NCBI GenBank assembly: GCA_017396005.1
Contig: JAFQNG010000077.1
Span: forward strand, 54,265 to 118,264
Reading direction: 5' to 3'
Source: Desulfovibrio sp.
GTDB lineage: Bacteria; Desulfobacterota; Desulfovibrionia; Desulfovibrionales; Desulfovibrionaceae
Length of the DNA stretch: 64,000 bases
Both the position numbers and the translations under genes were made by a program. This document shows positions 15,665-24,420 of the stretch, piece by piece. Below the pieces are notes generated by a model that saw only the letters and a program-made list of their open reading frames with translations, ran no database searches and had not been told where the DNA came from. Numbering within the stretch: position 1 is the first letter of the stretch; the number at the start of each line of letters is the position of its first letter.

Positions 15665-16810
15665 ATGCGTATTCTTTTCTGTCACGAGAACTTTCCGGGT
15701 CGTTTCGGTTATCTGGCAACGCAGCTGGCTGCGGACCCTGCGCATGAGGTGCTTTTCGCCTCCTGTTTTCAGCGTCACGGTGTGAGCCTGCCCGGTGTGC
15801 GGCGAGTCATTCTCAGGGCAGACCGCACCCGGCGCGCAGTGCAGGCCCAGACCTATGCCGCGCAATGGCAGCAGGCCGTGGCAGCGGGTGAGGGCTTTTT
15901 CAACATGCTGCAAAAGCTGGCAGCCCAGTTTCAGCCGCACATGGTGCTGACCATTGCCTCTGGCGGCAGAACGTTCTTTGTGCGGCAGGCCTTTGCCGAG
16001 GCTTTTCACGTCTTCTACTGCGGCGATACCCTGGCCCTGAGCGCACAGACAGCGCCCCGTTACGCGGCCAGCAATGCCATGCAGGCCCTGCAGGCGTTGC
16101 AAAGCCATGCCTGCTTCTGCTTTGACGCGGCACAGCGCGCACTCTTTCCCCCGCAGGTGCGGGCGCATGTGCGCGTTATCCCGCCCTGGGTAGATACAGA
16201 CATGATGGCCCCGGAGCAGGCAGGAAGATTTCAGGCAGACGGCTTTGACCATACGCCGGGGCAGGAAATCATCTCCTTTGATCTCAAATACCTGACTGCC
16301 CAAAAGGAGCAGGCTGTGAGCGTCCTTGTGCGCTGCCTCCTGCGGGAGCGACCTCAGACACGCCTGGTACTGAACCTGAGCCGGGGCACTGGACGGGCAG
16401 GCCTGCGCGCCTGGTGCGACCGTCTGCCCGAAGCCATGCGCCGCAGACTCTGCATTGCCGATGCCCTGCGGCTGGAAGACCTGCGCGACATGCTCTGCGC
16501 TGCACGACTGCACATCTGCCCGGAACCGGCAACCCCTCTGCTGTATCGGCTGGAGGCCATGAGCTGCGGTACGGCCCTGCTGGCTTCGGCAGTTCAGCCC
16601 TTTTTCAGGCCGGGCAAGAACATGCTGGCCCTGCCGGAAAATACAGAGGATCAGTGCCGTGCCATGCTGGCTGCGCTGGAAAATCCACAGCACTGCGCCC
16701 AACTGGGCCGCACTGCCCGCCAGGACGTGCTGGCAATATACAGTCAGCAAAAACTTGTTCCCTCCCATGCTGATTGCCTGCTGGCAGCGTATGCCCGGCA
16801 CAGCGCATAG
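15665..16810 (+). CDS. glycosyltransferase, GT-B fold (family 4-like)
   Basis: A 381-residue protein beginning MRILFCHENFPGRFGYLA, typical of the N-terminal Rossmann half of family 4 transferases. The C-terminal half has ICPEPATPLLYRLEAMSCGTALLAS, the E-x7-E donor-binding region with E and the AMSCG turn. It should transfer a sugar from a nucleotide-sugar to a surface acceptor; donor and acceptor are unknown. It lies between the adhesin terminator and the chaperone/effector cassette, in the same direction. Glycosylation of the neighbouring adhesin or of an exported protein is possible but only inferred from position. Confidence 0.8.
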   Translation: MRILFCHENFPGRFGYLATQLAADPAHEVLFASCFQRHGVSLPGVRRVILRADRTRRAVQAQTYAAQWQQAVAAGEGFFNMLQKLAAQFQPHMVLTIASGGRTFFVRQAFAEAFHVFYCGDTLALSAQTAPRYAASNAMQALQALQSHACFCFDAAQRALFPPQVRAHVRVIPPWVDTDMMAPEQAGRFQADGFDHTPGQEIISFDLKYLTAQKEQAVSVLVRCLLRERPQTRLVLNLSRGTGRAGLRAWCDRLPEAMRRRLCIADALRLEDLRDMLCAARLHICPEPATPLLYRLEAMSCGTALLASAVQPFFRPGKNMLALPENTEDQCRAMLAALENPQHCAQLGRTARQDVLAIYSQQKLVPSHADCLLAAYARHSA

Positions 16811-16944
16811 CTCAGTGCCAGACAGAAAAATGCCCGCCTGCCGTACGGCGTGGCTAATCTTGCGGAGAGGGGCTGCATGGGCTATTTTGGTCCACCTATG
16901 TGGTATAGCTATGCCTGATATCTGTAAACTCATAGAGGTCCGCC

Positions 16945-17415
16945 ATGCAGAAGCGTTTTCTTGAGCTCGTCACAGCCTTCCTTGCCGAAGCCCATATCGA
17001 CTGCCCAGTTGTTCCGGGAGAAAGTCTTGTTTCCGTACCCATGGGGGACTTTCACTTTCAGATAGGACTTTTCGAATCCCGCAATGCCATAGTCATGCAG
17101 GCTGCGGCAGGCGTGGTTCCCGCTGATGGGCGTGAAGCCTTCTATGCCGAACTTCTGCGTATGAACAGCCTTTTCTGCGGCACGAACGGCGCAACCCTTG
17201 GCCTTGAGGGCGATGCCGTAACCCTGCAGAGCATCATACACATGGAAGATCTGTCGCAGGTGGCCTTTACCGCCCAGGCCGTGACCTTCCTCGAAGCCCT
17301 TGCCGCTTTACTGGAAGGCTTCGACGCCATTGCCGGGAATGCTGCTTCCCGTGCCTCAGAGGCCGCAGCCTCTGACCTTGACATAGTTGCCATGCAGAAC
17401 ATGATCCGCGTCTAG
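16945..17415 (+). CDS. CesT-like type III secretion chaperone
   Basis: A small (156 aa) acidic protein. Its layout matches the Tir/CesT class I chaperone family: an N-terminal helix MQKRFLELVTAFLAE, then ELLRMNSLFCGTNGATLGLEG, VTLQSIIHMEDL, and a C-terminal helix FLEALAALLEGF. These dimeric chaperones bind the N-terminus of one or a few effectors and deliver them to a type III export ATPase. AGAGGT lies 5 bases before the ATG. Two paralogous genes of unknown family follow at 124-base and 107-base gaps and are the obvious clients. The upstream gap has a CCAC-ctat-GTGG dyad (16892-16903) and a weak TTGGTC/TATGCC promoter-like pair. Structural secretion genes other than flagellar flhA and flhB are not in the window. 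Confidence 0.65.
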   Translation: MQKRFLELVTAFLAEAHIDCPVVPGESLVSVPMGDFHFQIGLFESRNAIVMQAAAGVVPADGREAFYAELLRMNSLFCGTNGATLGLEGDAVTLQSIIHMEDLSQVAFTAQAVTFLEALAALLEGFDAIAGNAASRASEAAASDLDIVAMQNMIRV

Positions 17416-17477
17416 TGCGAGAGTTGGTACGCTTCTTGTATCAATCCCGTCAGGAAGCGGTGCCGGAGCCCCGGCTG

Positions 17478-17506
17478 CCAACAACGTTCTCATTCAGGGG
17501 CAGCGT
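17478..17506 (+). repeat. leader element shared by the two effector-like genes, copy 1
   Basis: CCAACA-NN-GTTCTCA followed by CAGGG and CAGCG occurs here, about 35 bases before the first paralogue's start, and again at 18688-18714 before the second. It may be a common regulatory site or a trace of gene duplication. Confidence 0.4.
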
Positions 17507-17538
17507 GAGAATCCCAAGCCCCTATATTGGAGTCTCTC

Positions 17539-18630
17539 ATGGCAGACTATGTGCAGAATATCAACAGCCTTGCCAGTGTCACAAGCCTTAGCCAGCTCAA
17601 GCTGGACAGCGAAGGGCGCCTCGCCAGGCGCAGCTTTTTAGAAACCCTTGGTCACAAAATAAAGGATGCCTTCCGTGCCCTCTCCTCTGAAGGCAAGGCC
17701 GCCATCACAGCCCGTAATGGCGCATTGCTCACTGCCATGCAGAGAGCTGTGGATGAGAGCACACACCATGATATGTGCATCGTGCGCGAGGTCAGTGCGA
17801 AACTGGAGAAAGCGCTGGAGAGACTGCAGAGCCATGTGAACCAGAAAGCCTATTTTGGCCAGATCGAGAGCAGTATCACGGGCGACCCGCGTTTCACCAG
17901 TCTGCCCGCTACATCCAGGGCCGCTCTGGCGCAGGCTCTGGAGAACATGAAAGCCCCTAAGGTCGGTGCCAGACCCTCGGAATGGAAAACCTGTGCCACT
18001 GCCCTGAAATGGGCCTTCTTTGGTGAACAGCCCCCTGAACTGAGGCTTGCCAGAGGCATGGAACGTTTTGCCGAAAGCCTCAGGGAGGGTTTTCTGAACC
18101 CCCGCCAGCAGGCTCAGATCAGGGATGGCTTTCACCAGCTGACCTTTATGGACTTCAGGCGCGGCGCCATCACGCGGGTGGGCGATATCGCTACTCCCCG
18201 CAGTATGGAAGATGATCACTACAGAGATGCGCTCGATACGCTTCTTGGCTACGAGCACAGAGATTTGATGCCCTTCGTGAGTACGGTCATTGCGCAGAAC
18301 GGCCTGGGCACTCTGGCGATGCAGCTGCCCCGCGACAGTGGCCACAACATCTACCGCAACCTCTCTCTGGTCCTTACTAGCAAAAATCAGCAGATCACCG
18401 ACGTGACGCTGCGTCGTGAAGGCCATGAGCTGGTGGTGGACGCCAGATACGAGTATGGCTTCATAACCAGCGGCGTGGAGGGCAAGGCCTTCTCACAGCT
18501 GTCCACAGTGACCATGCACATAGACCTTGCCGCTGCTCCAGAACGCCATGTGGTGAACGGCCGTGAAGTGCTCATCCCGCAGTTCCGTCTGGAAAACGTG
18601 GGCACTGCCTTCAGCACTGCAGGCCTGTAA
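17539..18630 (+). CDS. putative type III secreted protein A (paralogue of 18737-19870)
   Basis: A 363-residue protein with no signal peptide, membrane segment or recognised domain. Start ATG has TTGGAG 6 bases upstream. It aligns along its length with the next gene: N-terminal QNINSLASVTSLSQLKLD, middle LKWAFFGEQPP, later LLGYEHRDLMPFVS, and C-terminal VTMHIDL...VLIPQFRL. The Ser/Gln/Asn-rich, signal-less N-terminus suits a type III secretion signal, and a CesT-like chaperone gene lies just upstream, so I infer a chaperone-dependent exported effector. The middle is mostly helical and the last 90 residues are beta-rich. The biochemical activity is unknown. It could instead be an exported structural protein. 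Confidence 0.5.
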   Translation: MADYVQNINSLASVTSLSQLKLDSEGRLARRSFLETLGHKIKDAFRALSSEGKAAITARNGALLTAMQRAVDESTHHDMCIVREVSAKLEKALERLQSHVNQKAYFGQIESSITGDPRFTSLPATSRAALAQALENMKAPKVGARPSEWKTCATALKWAFFGEQPPELRLARGMERFAESLREGFLNPRQQAQIRDGFHQLTFMDFRRGAITRVGDIATPRSMEDDHYRDALDTLLGYEHRDLMPFVSTVIAQNGLGTLAMQLPRDSGHNIYRNLSLVLTSKNQQITDVTLRREGHELVVDARYEYGFITSGVEGKAFSQLSTVTMHIDLAAAPERHVVNGREVLIPQFRLENVGTAFSTAGL

Positions 18631-18687
18631 GCTGATGGTATGATTTTTGCTGTTGCATGCATAAACACACTGCACAAGTCCAAAATA

Positions 18688-18714
18688 CCAACATTGTTCT
18701 CACAGGGAACAGCG
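18688..18714 (+). repeat. leader element shared by the two effector-like genes, copy 2
   Basis: Second copy of the element at 17478-17506 (CCAACATTGTTCTCA, then CAGGG and CAGCG). It lies 22 bases before the second paralogue's start codon. Confidence 0.4.
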
Positions 18715-18736
18715 CAACATCAATAAGGAGCATACC

Positions 18737-19870
18737 ATGCCCGTGAATATGCAGAACCTTCAGAATATCAGCAAGGTCACTGACCTTGATCAGCTCAAGA
18801 TCGGAGCCGACAATCAGCTTCAGCAGAGAAGCGCTCTCGGAACACTGTTCCGTAAAGTGGGGGATGCCTTCCTCGGGCTTAGGCAGTCAGGCCGTGCCGC
18901 CATTGCCCTGCGTAACGAGCGCATTATGGCCGTTATTCGGGAAACAGTGAACAGTGCCCGCAGTGGAGACGCCCAGCCTGAAGCCAGAGACCTGAGCGAA
19001 CGCCTCAGTGACGTGGTGGCACGACTCGGCACCATGGCTACGCGTACCAGCGAAACGGCATTCAATGATGCTATGAGTGGGCTGGAAGCTGACAGCCGCT
19101 TCCGGGCCATGCCCGAAGACATGCAGCAGAAGCTGACCGCTGCCTTCACAGCAACAAAACAGGAAACGCCTGTAGCAAAATGGAATGAGCGTTTCGAAAC
19201 ACTGAAGAGTTATTTCTTCGGCACTCAGCCCGCTTCCTTCGATCTGCAGAAAGGCCTGCAGGACTTCAAGTATGCCCTTGTTTCTCCCGACGATAACGGC
19301 TTTCTCAGCCTCACGCAACAGCGTCTTGTGTCGGCAGACGGCATACATCAATCCTTCATCAAGGATACTGCCCGCCGCAATGTTAAAAGCTTCAATGGTG
19401 AAGACACACCGGCGCAGCCTCAGGTGACGCCTGATCAGCTTTCACAGTACTGCGTGGAAAAACTGCGCGACCTGCTGGATGAAGAGCACAGCAACCTGCT
19501 GCCCTTTGTGTCCATGATGGCCTCGCAGGCCGGCCTTGAAAGTGCTGCAATCCTGTTCCCTGGTTTTTGCGGACTGCATGAAAAAGAGCTCGACACGATC
19601 AGGGATGCCGGCTTTGTTTCTCGGCCGCGCATCCATGGCATCGAAATCAGCTCCGAAGGCTCTTTACTGCGCATCACGAGCAACTTTGAGACAGGATATG
19701 CTACCATTGAGGATATCTCTCAGGGTGGTAATGACACGTTTACATGCAGTGGTGCAGTGACCATGCTCATTTCCCTTGATGAGCCTCCGACTGCCCATGA
19801 GGTGGACGGAAAGACCGTCTATGTGCCTGAATTCACTTTGACCGGTGACGTGAGGATGGAACGTGCCTGA
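18737..19870 (+). CDS. putative type III secreted protein B (paralogue of 17539-18630)
   Basis: A 377-residue protein with the same architecture as its upstream neighbour: QNLQNISKVTDLDQLKIG at the N-terminus, LKSYFFGTQPA in the middle, LLDEEHSNLLPFVSMMASQ, and VTMLISL...VYVPEFTL near the end. Clear divergence between the pair with conservation of these blocks indicates an old duplication under selection. AAGGAG lies 7 bases upstream of the ATG. No signal peptide, no membrane segment, no known catalytic motif. Conserved EH(S/R)(N/D)L(L/M)PFVS is the best candidate for a functional core. Context argues it is a client of the CesT-like chaperone at 16945-17415. Confidence 0.5.
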   Translation: MPVNMQNLQNISKVTDLDQLKIGADNQLQQRSALGTLFRKVGDAFLGLRQSGRAAIALRNERIMAVIRETVNSARSGDAQPEARDLSERLSDVVARLGTMATRTSETAFNDAMSGLEADSRFRAMPEDMQQKLTAAFTATKQETPVAKWNERFETLKSYFFGTQPASFDLQKGLQDFKYALVSPDDNGFLSLTQQRLVSADGIHQSFIKDTARRNVKSFNGEDTPAQPQVTPDQLSQYCVEKLRDLLDEEHSNLLPFVSMMASQAGLESAAILFPGFCGLHEKELDTIRDAGFVSRPRIHGIEISSEGSLLRITSNFETGYATIEDISQGGNDTFTCSGAVTMLISLDEPPTAHEVDGKTVYVPEFTLTGDVRMERA

Positions 19871-20000
19871 GGCGTTTGCTGATGCTGCCTGACAGAGAGA
19901 AAAGAGCTCTCCTGAACGATTCCCCAATCTTGCAGGTGGCGCCTGTATGGGCTATGCTGCAAGAGGGAGAGACTAGGCATATCCTGATCAGGAGGCAGAC

Positions 20001-20768
20001 GTGCGGCGTTTTTATCAGGAAAGCTGGCAGGGCATACCCTTTACGGCATTTTCACACATATCCTTCTTCCGTCTGGCTGAACCCAAATTCTACGCCACTT
20101 TTTATGAAGAGTTGTTCCGACGCTACAAAAGTTGGGACGACCTGCCTGAACAGTGGCGTGCCAATAAAGTAGCCGATGCCCGCTGGCTAGCCGACAGGCT
20201 GCGCGTACGGCAGACTCTGGCCGATGAGAGCGCACCCGCCCTGCGTGTGCTCTCCATCGGCAGCGGCGTGGGCTATATGGAAAAGCTGCTGCTGGACCAG
20301 GTTCCCGGTATGGAACTCTACGTCAATGAGCCCAGCACAGTGGGCATGAAATGGCTGCGTCAGATCATCCCCACAGAACGCATCTTCATCGGCCTGCCCC
20401 CGCTCTGCCTGCCGCCTGACGTGCACTACGACATGATTTATCTGTCTGCGGTGGACTACGGTATTCCTCAGGCAGAGCTCATACGTCTCCTGCAGGCCCT
20501 GCGCGTACAGCTGGCACCCGGGGGCGAGCTGGTCTGCCTGTCAGCCTCCCTGCTGGAGGAGGATTCTCTTATCGGCAGTTTCGTCAACAGTTTGAAGATC
20601 GTCATCCGTGGTGTGCTGCACTATCTGGGCATCAGGCGCCAACAGTTCTGGGGCTGGCGGCGTACACGTAACGAATATCGCCAGCTTTTCAAGCAGGCCG
20701 GCTTTACTGATATCAGTGACGGCTGGCTGGATAGCAGCGTTGATACCTACTGGATACGCGGCTGCTGA
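20001..20768 (+). CDS. SAM-dependent methyltransferase-like protein
   Basis: A 255-residue protein starting at GTG 20001, set by AGGAGG 5 bases upstream. Residues about 80-100 read LRVLSIGSGVGYMEKLLL with an acidic residue at the end of the next strand (LYVNEPS), the SAM-binding motif I and II of class I methyltransferases. The C-terminal helix-rich part (RQQFWGWRRTRNEYRQLF) suggests a lipid- or membrane-associated acceptor, but there is no evidence for the substrate. It is the last gene of the accessory block and ends before a strong terminator. The 130-base upstream gap has an AGAGCTCT dyad and no clear promoter. Confidence 0.65.
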   Translation: MRRFYQESWQGIPFTAFSHISFFRLAEPKFYATFYEELFRRYKSWDDLPEQWRANKVADARWLADRLRVRQTLADESAPALRVLSIGSGVGYMEKLLLDQVPGMELYVNEPSTVGMKWLRQIIPTERIFIGLPPLCLPPDVHYDMIYLSAVDYGIPQAELIRLLQALRVQLAPGGELVCLSASLLEEDSLIGSFVNSLKIVIRGVLHYLGIRRQQFWGWRRTRNEYRQLFKQAGFTDISDGWLDSSVDTYWIRGC

Positions 20769-20792
20769 GACCTGCAGCAAAAGTACCCTACA

Positions 20793-20824
20793 AAAAGCGG
20801 AGGCTCCGGGCCTCCGCTTTTTGT
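20793..20824. terminator. bidirectional terminator between the methyltransferase-like gene and gatA
   Basis: Stem AAGCGGAGGC / GCCTCCGCTT with loop TCCGG, A-run on the left and T-run on the right, so it can stop transcription from both converging genes. Confidence 0.85.
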
Positions 20825-20843
20825 ATCTGTATTGCTGTGCCGC

Positions 20844-22316
20844 TTACAGGGCTGGACTGCCCAGGGCAGGCAGCGCACATTCCAGAGCATGCGCCACAGC
20901 CAGCAGACGGGCTTCGCCAAAAGCAGGACCCATGAGCTGCAGACCAACAGGCATGCGGCTGTCGGCTCCCAGGCCCACAGGCAGCGAAAGGCCAGGCAGG
21001 CCAGCCAGATTGAGGGAAAGGGTATAGGCATCCATGAGATAGGCTTCCAGCGGATCAGTGCTGTGGCTGCCCAGCGGCCAGGCAGTTACGGGCGAGACCG
21101 GCGCACAGAGCAGGTCACACTGCTGCAGCGCACTGAGATATTCGTCACGGATGATGCGGCGCACCTGAGCAGCCTTGCGGTAGTAGGCGTCATAATAGCC
21201 TGAAGAAAGCACATAGGCCCCCAGCATGATACGACGCTTGACCTCCTGTCCGAAACCCTGGGAGCGGGAGAGCACATAGAGCTCTTCCAGATTCTTCACG
21301 TCAGGGGCACGGCGGCCGTAGCGCACACCGTCAAAACGGGCCAGGTTGGAACTGGCCTCAGCCATGGCAATGATATAGTAGGTGGCAATGGCCGCGTCAG
21401 TATGGGGCAGGCTCACCTCAACGATTTCCGCCCCCAGGCTTGCGGCCTGCTGTATGGCGGCCTCGCACACGTCACGCACTTCCTGAGCCAGGCCCTGGCC
21501 GAAGAACTCGCGCGGCAGACCCAGCTTCAGCCCCTGCAGGGGTCTGTCGCCCGACAGGGCAGCCAGTGCCGCCGGATAATCCTCTACAGGGCACGGGGCA
21601 GAGGTATTGTCGCGGGCATCGTGCCCGGCAATGACGGCAAGCATGCGGGCGCAGTCTTCCACCGTGCGGGTCAGAGGGCCGATCTGATCCAGGGAGGAGC
21701 CGTAAGCAATGAGGCCGTAGCGCGAAACACGGCCATAAGTGGGTTTGAGGCCCACACAGCCGCAGAACGAGGCAGGCTGTCGGATGGAGCCGCCCGTATC
21801 TGTTCCCAGTGAGGCAAAGCACTGCCCGGCGGCCACAGAAGCCGCAGAGCCGCCCGAAGAGCCTCCGGGAGTTTTTGTGCTGTCCCAGGGGTTACGGGTT
21901 TTTTTATAGGCCGAGTTTTCTGTGCCTGACCCCATGGCGAATTCATCCATATTAGCCTTGCCCAAAATGATGGCCCCAGCCTCACGCAGCCTCCTGACAG
22001 CAAAGGCATCGTAGAAGGGGGTAAAGCCTTCCAGTATGCGTGAGGCCGCTGTGGTGACCATGCCCCTGGTGCAGAGAGCGTCCTTGACGGTCACGGGCAC
22101 ACCCCAGAGGGGCTGTGCCGGGTCAGGGCCGGCAGCGTCCAGCTCACGTGCATGGGCCAGGGCAGCCTGTGCGTCCACCAGCAGAAGGGCGTCCACGGCG
22201 GGTTCGGTAGCTTCGATGCGCGTCAAGCAGGCCTGTGCAGCCTCCTCGGCGCTGACCTGCTTTGTTTGCAGAGCATGACAGAGGGCCGTGAGAGAAAGTG
22301 AACAGATATCGGTCAT
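20844..22316 (-). CDS. gatA: aspartyl/glutamyl-tRNA amidotransferase subunit A
   Basis: A 490-residue amidase-signature enzyme of usual length. The Gly/Ser-rich [15 protein letters not shown] with the catalytic Ser-cisSer-Lys triad and the downstream [18 protein letters not shown] are intact. GatA releases ammonia from glutamine for transamidation of Glu-tRNA(Gln) and Asp-tRNA(Asn) by GatB. gatC lies 21 bases upstream in the same direction; gatB is not nearby. Transcription ends at the bidirectional terminator at 20793-20824. Confidence 0.97.
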   Translation of the reverse strand: MTDICSLSLTALCHALQTKQVSAEEAAQACLTRIEATEPAVDALLLVDAQAALAHARELDAAGPDPAQPLWGVPVTVKDALCTRGMVTTAASRILEGFTPFYDAFAVRRLREAGAIILGKANMDEFAMGSGTENSAYKKTRNPWDSTKTPGGSSGGSAASVAAGQCFASLGTDTGGSIRQPASFCGCVGLKPTYGRVSRYGLIAYGSSLDQIGPLTRTVEDCARMLAVIAGHDARDNTSAPCPVEDYPAALAALSGDRPLQGLKLGLPREFFGQGLAQEVRDVCEAAIQQAASLGAEIVEVSLPHTDAAIATYYIIAMAEASSNLARFDGVRYGRRAPDVKNLEELYVLSRSQGFGQEVKRRIMLGAYVLSSGYYDAYYRKAAQVRRIIRDEYLSALQQCDLLCAPVSPVTAWPLGSHSTDPLEAYLMDAYTLSLNLAGLPGLSLPVGLGADSRMPVGLQLMGPAFGEARLLAVAHALECALPALGSPAL

Positions 22317-22337
22317 GGTGATCCTTGTTGATTTGCC

Positions 22338-22634
22338 CTATACTATCCTGGGTACGATAAAGTACTGTCCGTCAGCGTCAGGGGCATTGCCCAGCACCTG
22401 CTCATGACTGCGGCGGTTATGGGCCGTGTCTTCTCGCGTTATGCCTTCATGCAATACCGGGCTGAAGAGCGGCTCTGTATGACTGGTGTCCACCTTGGAG
22501 AGTACGTCCATATAGCCCAGGATGTCGGCGAACTGGCGGGCAAAAAGAGCTTCTTCTTCTCTGTTGACCACAAGTCGGGAGAGGGCGGCCATATGGGCCA
22601 CGGCTTCCGGTCCAAGGCTGGTATTATCTGCCAT
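22338..22634 (-). CDS. gatC: aspartyl/glutamyl-tRNA amidotransferase subunit C
   Basis: A 98-residue protein with the family pattern VAHMAALSRLVVNREEEALFARQFADILGYMDVLSKVDT and the C-terminal FIVPRIV. It acts as a belt stabilising the GatA-GatB complex. It lies between the lipoprotein gene (24 bases upstream) and gatA (21 bases downstream), so the cluster is one operon. Confidence 0.95.
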   Translation of the reverse strand: MADNTSLGPEAVAHMAALSRLVVNREEEALFARQFADILGYMDVLSKVDTSHTEPLFSPVLHEGITREDTAHNRRSHEQVLGNAPDADGQYFIVPRIV

Positions 22635-22658
22635 GTCGCTACCTTTGTTTCACAGTTT

Positions 22659-24008
22659 TCAGCGCTGCGTGGGCAGGCGCAGTTTGTAGGAAGGCTGTGG
22701 GCTGCTGCCCGCAGATATGCCCCCGGGCAGGCTGGCAGGCCGTACCAGGGCCTTGCCCTGCTCATCGACAGGCGGCAGACCCTGCATGCGCAGGGCAGTA
22801 CGCTCTATGGCAGACTGGCGCACCTGGCGAAAACGCTCCATGTCCAGCTCGCCCTTTCCTCTGGGGGTTACCTGAAAGATGAAGAGCTTCTGCCTGGCCT
22901 GCCCGGCACTGTCCCATCGCATGGGGGCAAGAGCCTGCATGGCCTGGGCAGCCCGGCCAGCCCGTGCCGTGATCTCTCCGCTGGTGGGGCGTTCGTTCAG
23001 GGCAAGGGCTGCACCAAAGCGCACAAAATCATATCCCAATGCTGTCCAGAAGTCATGTCCGGAGCCCTGCAGGGCCTTGGGCGCACGGGCAGGGCTCCAT
23101 GCACCGGGAAAGACTGCCAGCGCGTACTTGTCGGCATGGCTCACCAGCCTGCCAGAGAGGCTCTGCTCCCAGAGTGTGGTACCCAGGAGTACCAGCCTGT
23201 CCTCACCGTTATAGTGCAGGCTGGTGACCAGCATGTTCATGTTTTTCCAGGAATCGGGCAGAAAAAGGGCCTGGAAGGGCGTCTGCGGTATGGGGGTTCT
23301 GCTGCCTTCCTGCTGGGTAGGGTTGATGAGACGGGCCGCGCTGTCTGTCCAGGCGTCCATGGCCGCCGGATCATAGGCGGCCTTGTAGAGGGGCATGCGG
23401 CGTTCTGACAGTGTGCGTTCCAGCAGGCTTGTCATGTGCACACCGTAAGAATCCGTAGGGTAGAGCGCCCCGTACGCACGTATGCCAAGACCGTCATCAG
23501 CAAAGTCAAGGAGGGCATCGATCTGATCCTGGCGGCTGGGGAAGAAGCGCCAGGCCCTGGCCCCTTCATCGCCCTGTTCCAGAGCAGGCAGGAAGGTGAA
23601 GAAGGCTCGTTGCGCCAGTACACCGCTGCTGCGGGCAAGGCTGTAATTGCGGGTTTGCAGCGGACCACCGACCACTGCACATTGAGCAGGCAGGGCATTG
23701 AGTCTGTTCAGCCAGTCCGCTGCCTGGGTATCAATATTTTCCAGGCGGATCTTACTGTTTTGTGCAGTCAGCTCCTGCTGCGCCTGTCGTGCTCCGCGGC
23801 TGATCTTGGCCGTAATGGGTGCATAGGGGCCGGAGGCGGGCAGAGCCAGCACCAGACATTGCTCCTGCGATGGTGGAGGAACAGGTTTGACGGCGCTGCC
23901 GCCCTTGCCAAAGGGCAGCTGACAGCCAGCTATCAAGAGCATGGCAGCACATAAAAGACTCAGGGGTACAAGGCTGCTGACGCGGCAGGGCGCAGTGCGT
24001 ACAGGCAT
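22659..24008 (-). CDS. lipoprotein with periplasmic-binding-like domain (LppC/LpoA-like)
   Basis: A 449-residue lipoprotein. A 28-residue signal ends in the lipobox LIAGC, then a linker, then a type 1 periplasmic-binding-protein fold (LVLALPASGPYAPITAKISRGARQAQQEL, AQCAVVGGPLQ). The family (LppC/YraM-like, PF04348 region) includes the outer-membrane activator of penicillin-binding protein 1A in enterobacteria; whether it does that here is not known. GGGAGG, the ribosome site, overlaps the stop of the upstream His-rich lipoprotein gene, 6 bases away, so the two are coupled. Downstream come gatC and gatA. Confidence 0.75.
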   Translation of the reverse strand: MPVRTAPCRVSSLVPLSLLCAAMLLIAGCQLPFGKGGSAVKPVPPPSQEQCLVLALPASGPYAPITAKISRGARQAQQELTAQNSKIRLENIDTQAADWLNRLNALPAQCAVVGGPLQTRNYSLARSSGVLAQRAFFTFLPALEQGDEGARAWRFFPSRQDQIDALLDFADDGLGIRAYGALYPTDSYGVHMTSLLERTLSERRMPLYKAAYDPAAMDAWTDSAARLINPTQQEGSRTPIPQTPFQALFLPDSWKNMNMLVTSLHYNGEDRLVLLGTTLWEQSLSGRLVSHADKYALAVFPGAWSPARAPKALQGSGHDFWTALGYDFVRFGAALALNERPTSGEITARAGRAAQAMQALAPMRWDSAGQARQKLFIFQVTPRGKGELDMERFRQVRQSAIERTALRMQGLPPVDEQGKALVRPASLPGGISAGSSPQPSYKLRLPTQR

Positions 24009-24014
24009 GAGTGT

Positions 24015-24293
24015 TTACCTCCCGGGGCCGGGCCTGTCGGGACGGCCGTCAGGCCTGCGGTCGTGCCGTTGCTCGTAGGAGAGCTCATGCCTGGCATGAT
24101 CGTGCGGCCTGGGCGGCGGAGGCTTGTGGGCTTCAGGCCGATGATGGTGCGGCTTGGGCGGCCTGTGCCTGTAGTCCGGATGATGGTCACCACGATGCGG
24201 CGGCGGGGGCTCGTGACAAGCAGGCAGGCAGCAGAAGGCAGCCAGCAGAAGAGCGGGCAGGCATACACGCAGCATTCTGGTCAGTCTGTTCAT
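24015..24293 (-). CDS. small His/Pro-rich lipoprotein (92 aa)
   Basis: The start ATG at 24291-24293 follows GGAGG by 5 bases; a longer frame runs into the dnaK terminator and is rejected. The first 26 residues form a lipoprotein signal ending LPAC. The mature 66 residues are almost only His, Pro, Arg and Asp, with 13 histidines (for example HHHRPEAHK), which would bind Ni, Zn, Cu or haem. The family is not recognised. It begins the operon with the LppC-like gene and gatCA. Its low sequence complexity makes homology hard to judge, but the ribosome site and lipobox support a real gene. Confidence 0.65.
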   Translation of the reverse strand: MNRLTRMLRVCLPALLLAAFCCLPACHEPPPPHRGDHHPDYRHRPPKPHHHRPEAHKPPPPRPHDHARHELSYEQRHDRRPDGRPDRPGPGR

Positions 24294-24340
24294 TATGGCC
24301 TCCAAAATGTTGTCGGTTGGATGCCCCTGGGGGCATAAAA

Positions 24341-24379
24341 GCAAAAAAGGCCTGACCACTGTGGTCAGACCTTTTTTAG
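24341..24379 (-). terminator. rho-independent terminator after dnaK
   Basis: On the minus strand a stem CTGACCAC / GTGGTCAG extended by AAGG/CCTT pairs ends in a run of six T. It lies 42 bases past the dnaK stop and just upstream of the His-rich lipoprotein gene. Confidence 0.85.
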
Positions 24380-24420
24380 TACAGGCAGGGCCGGCATGCA
24401 AGGGCAGGCCCCAAGTCACA

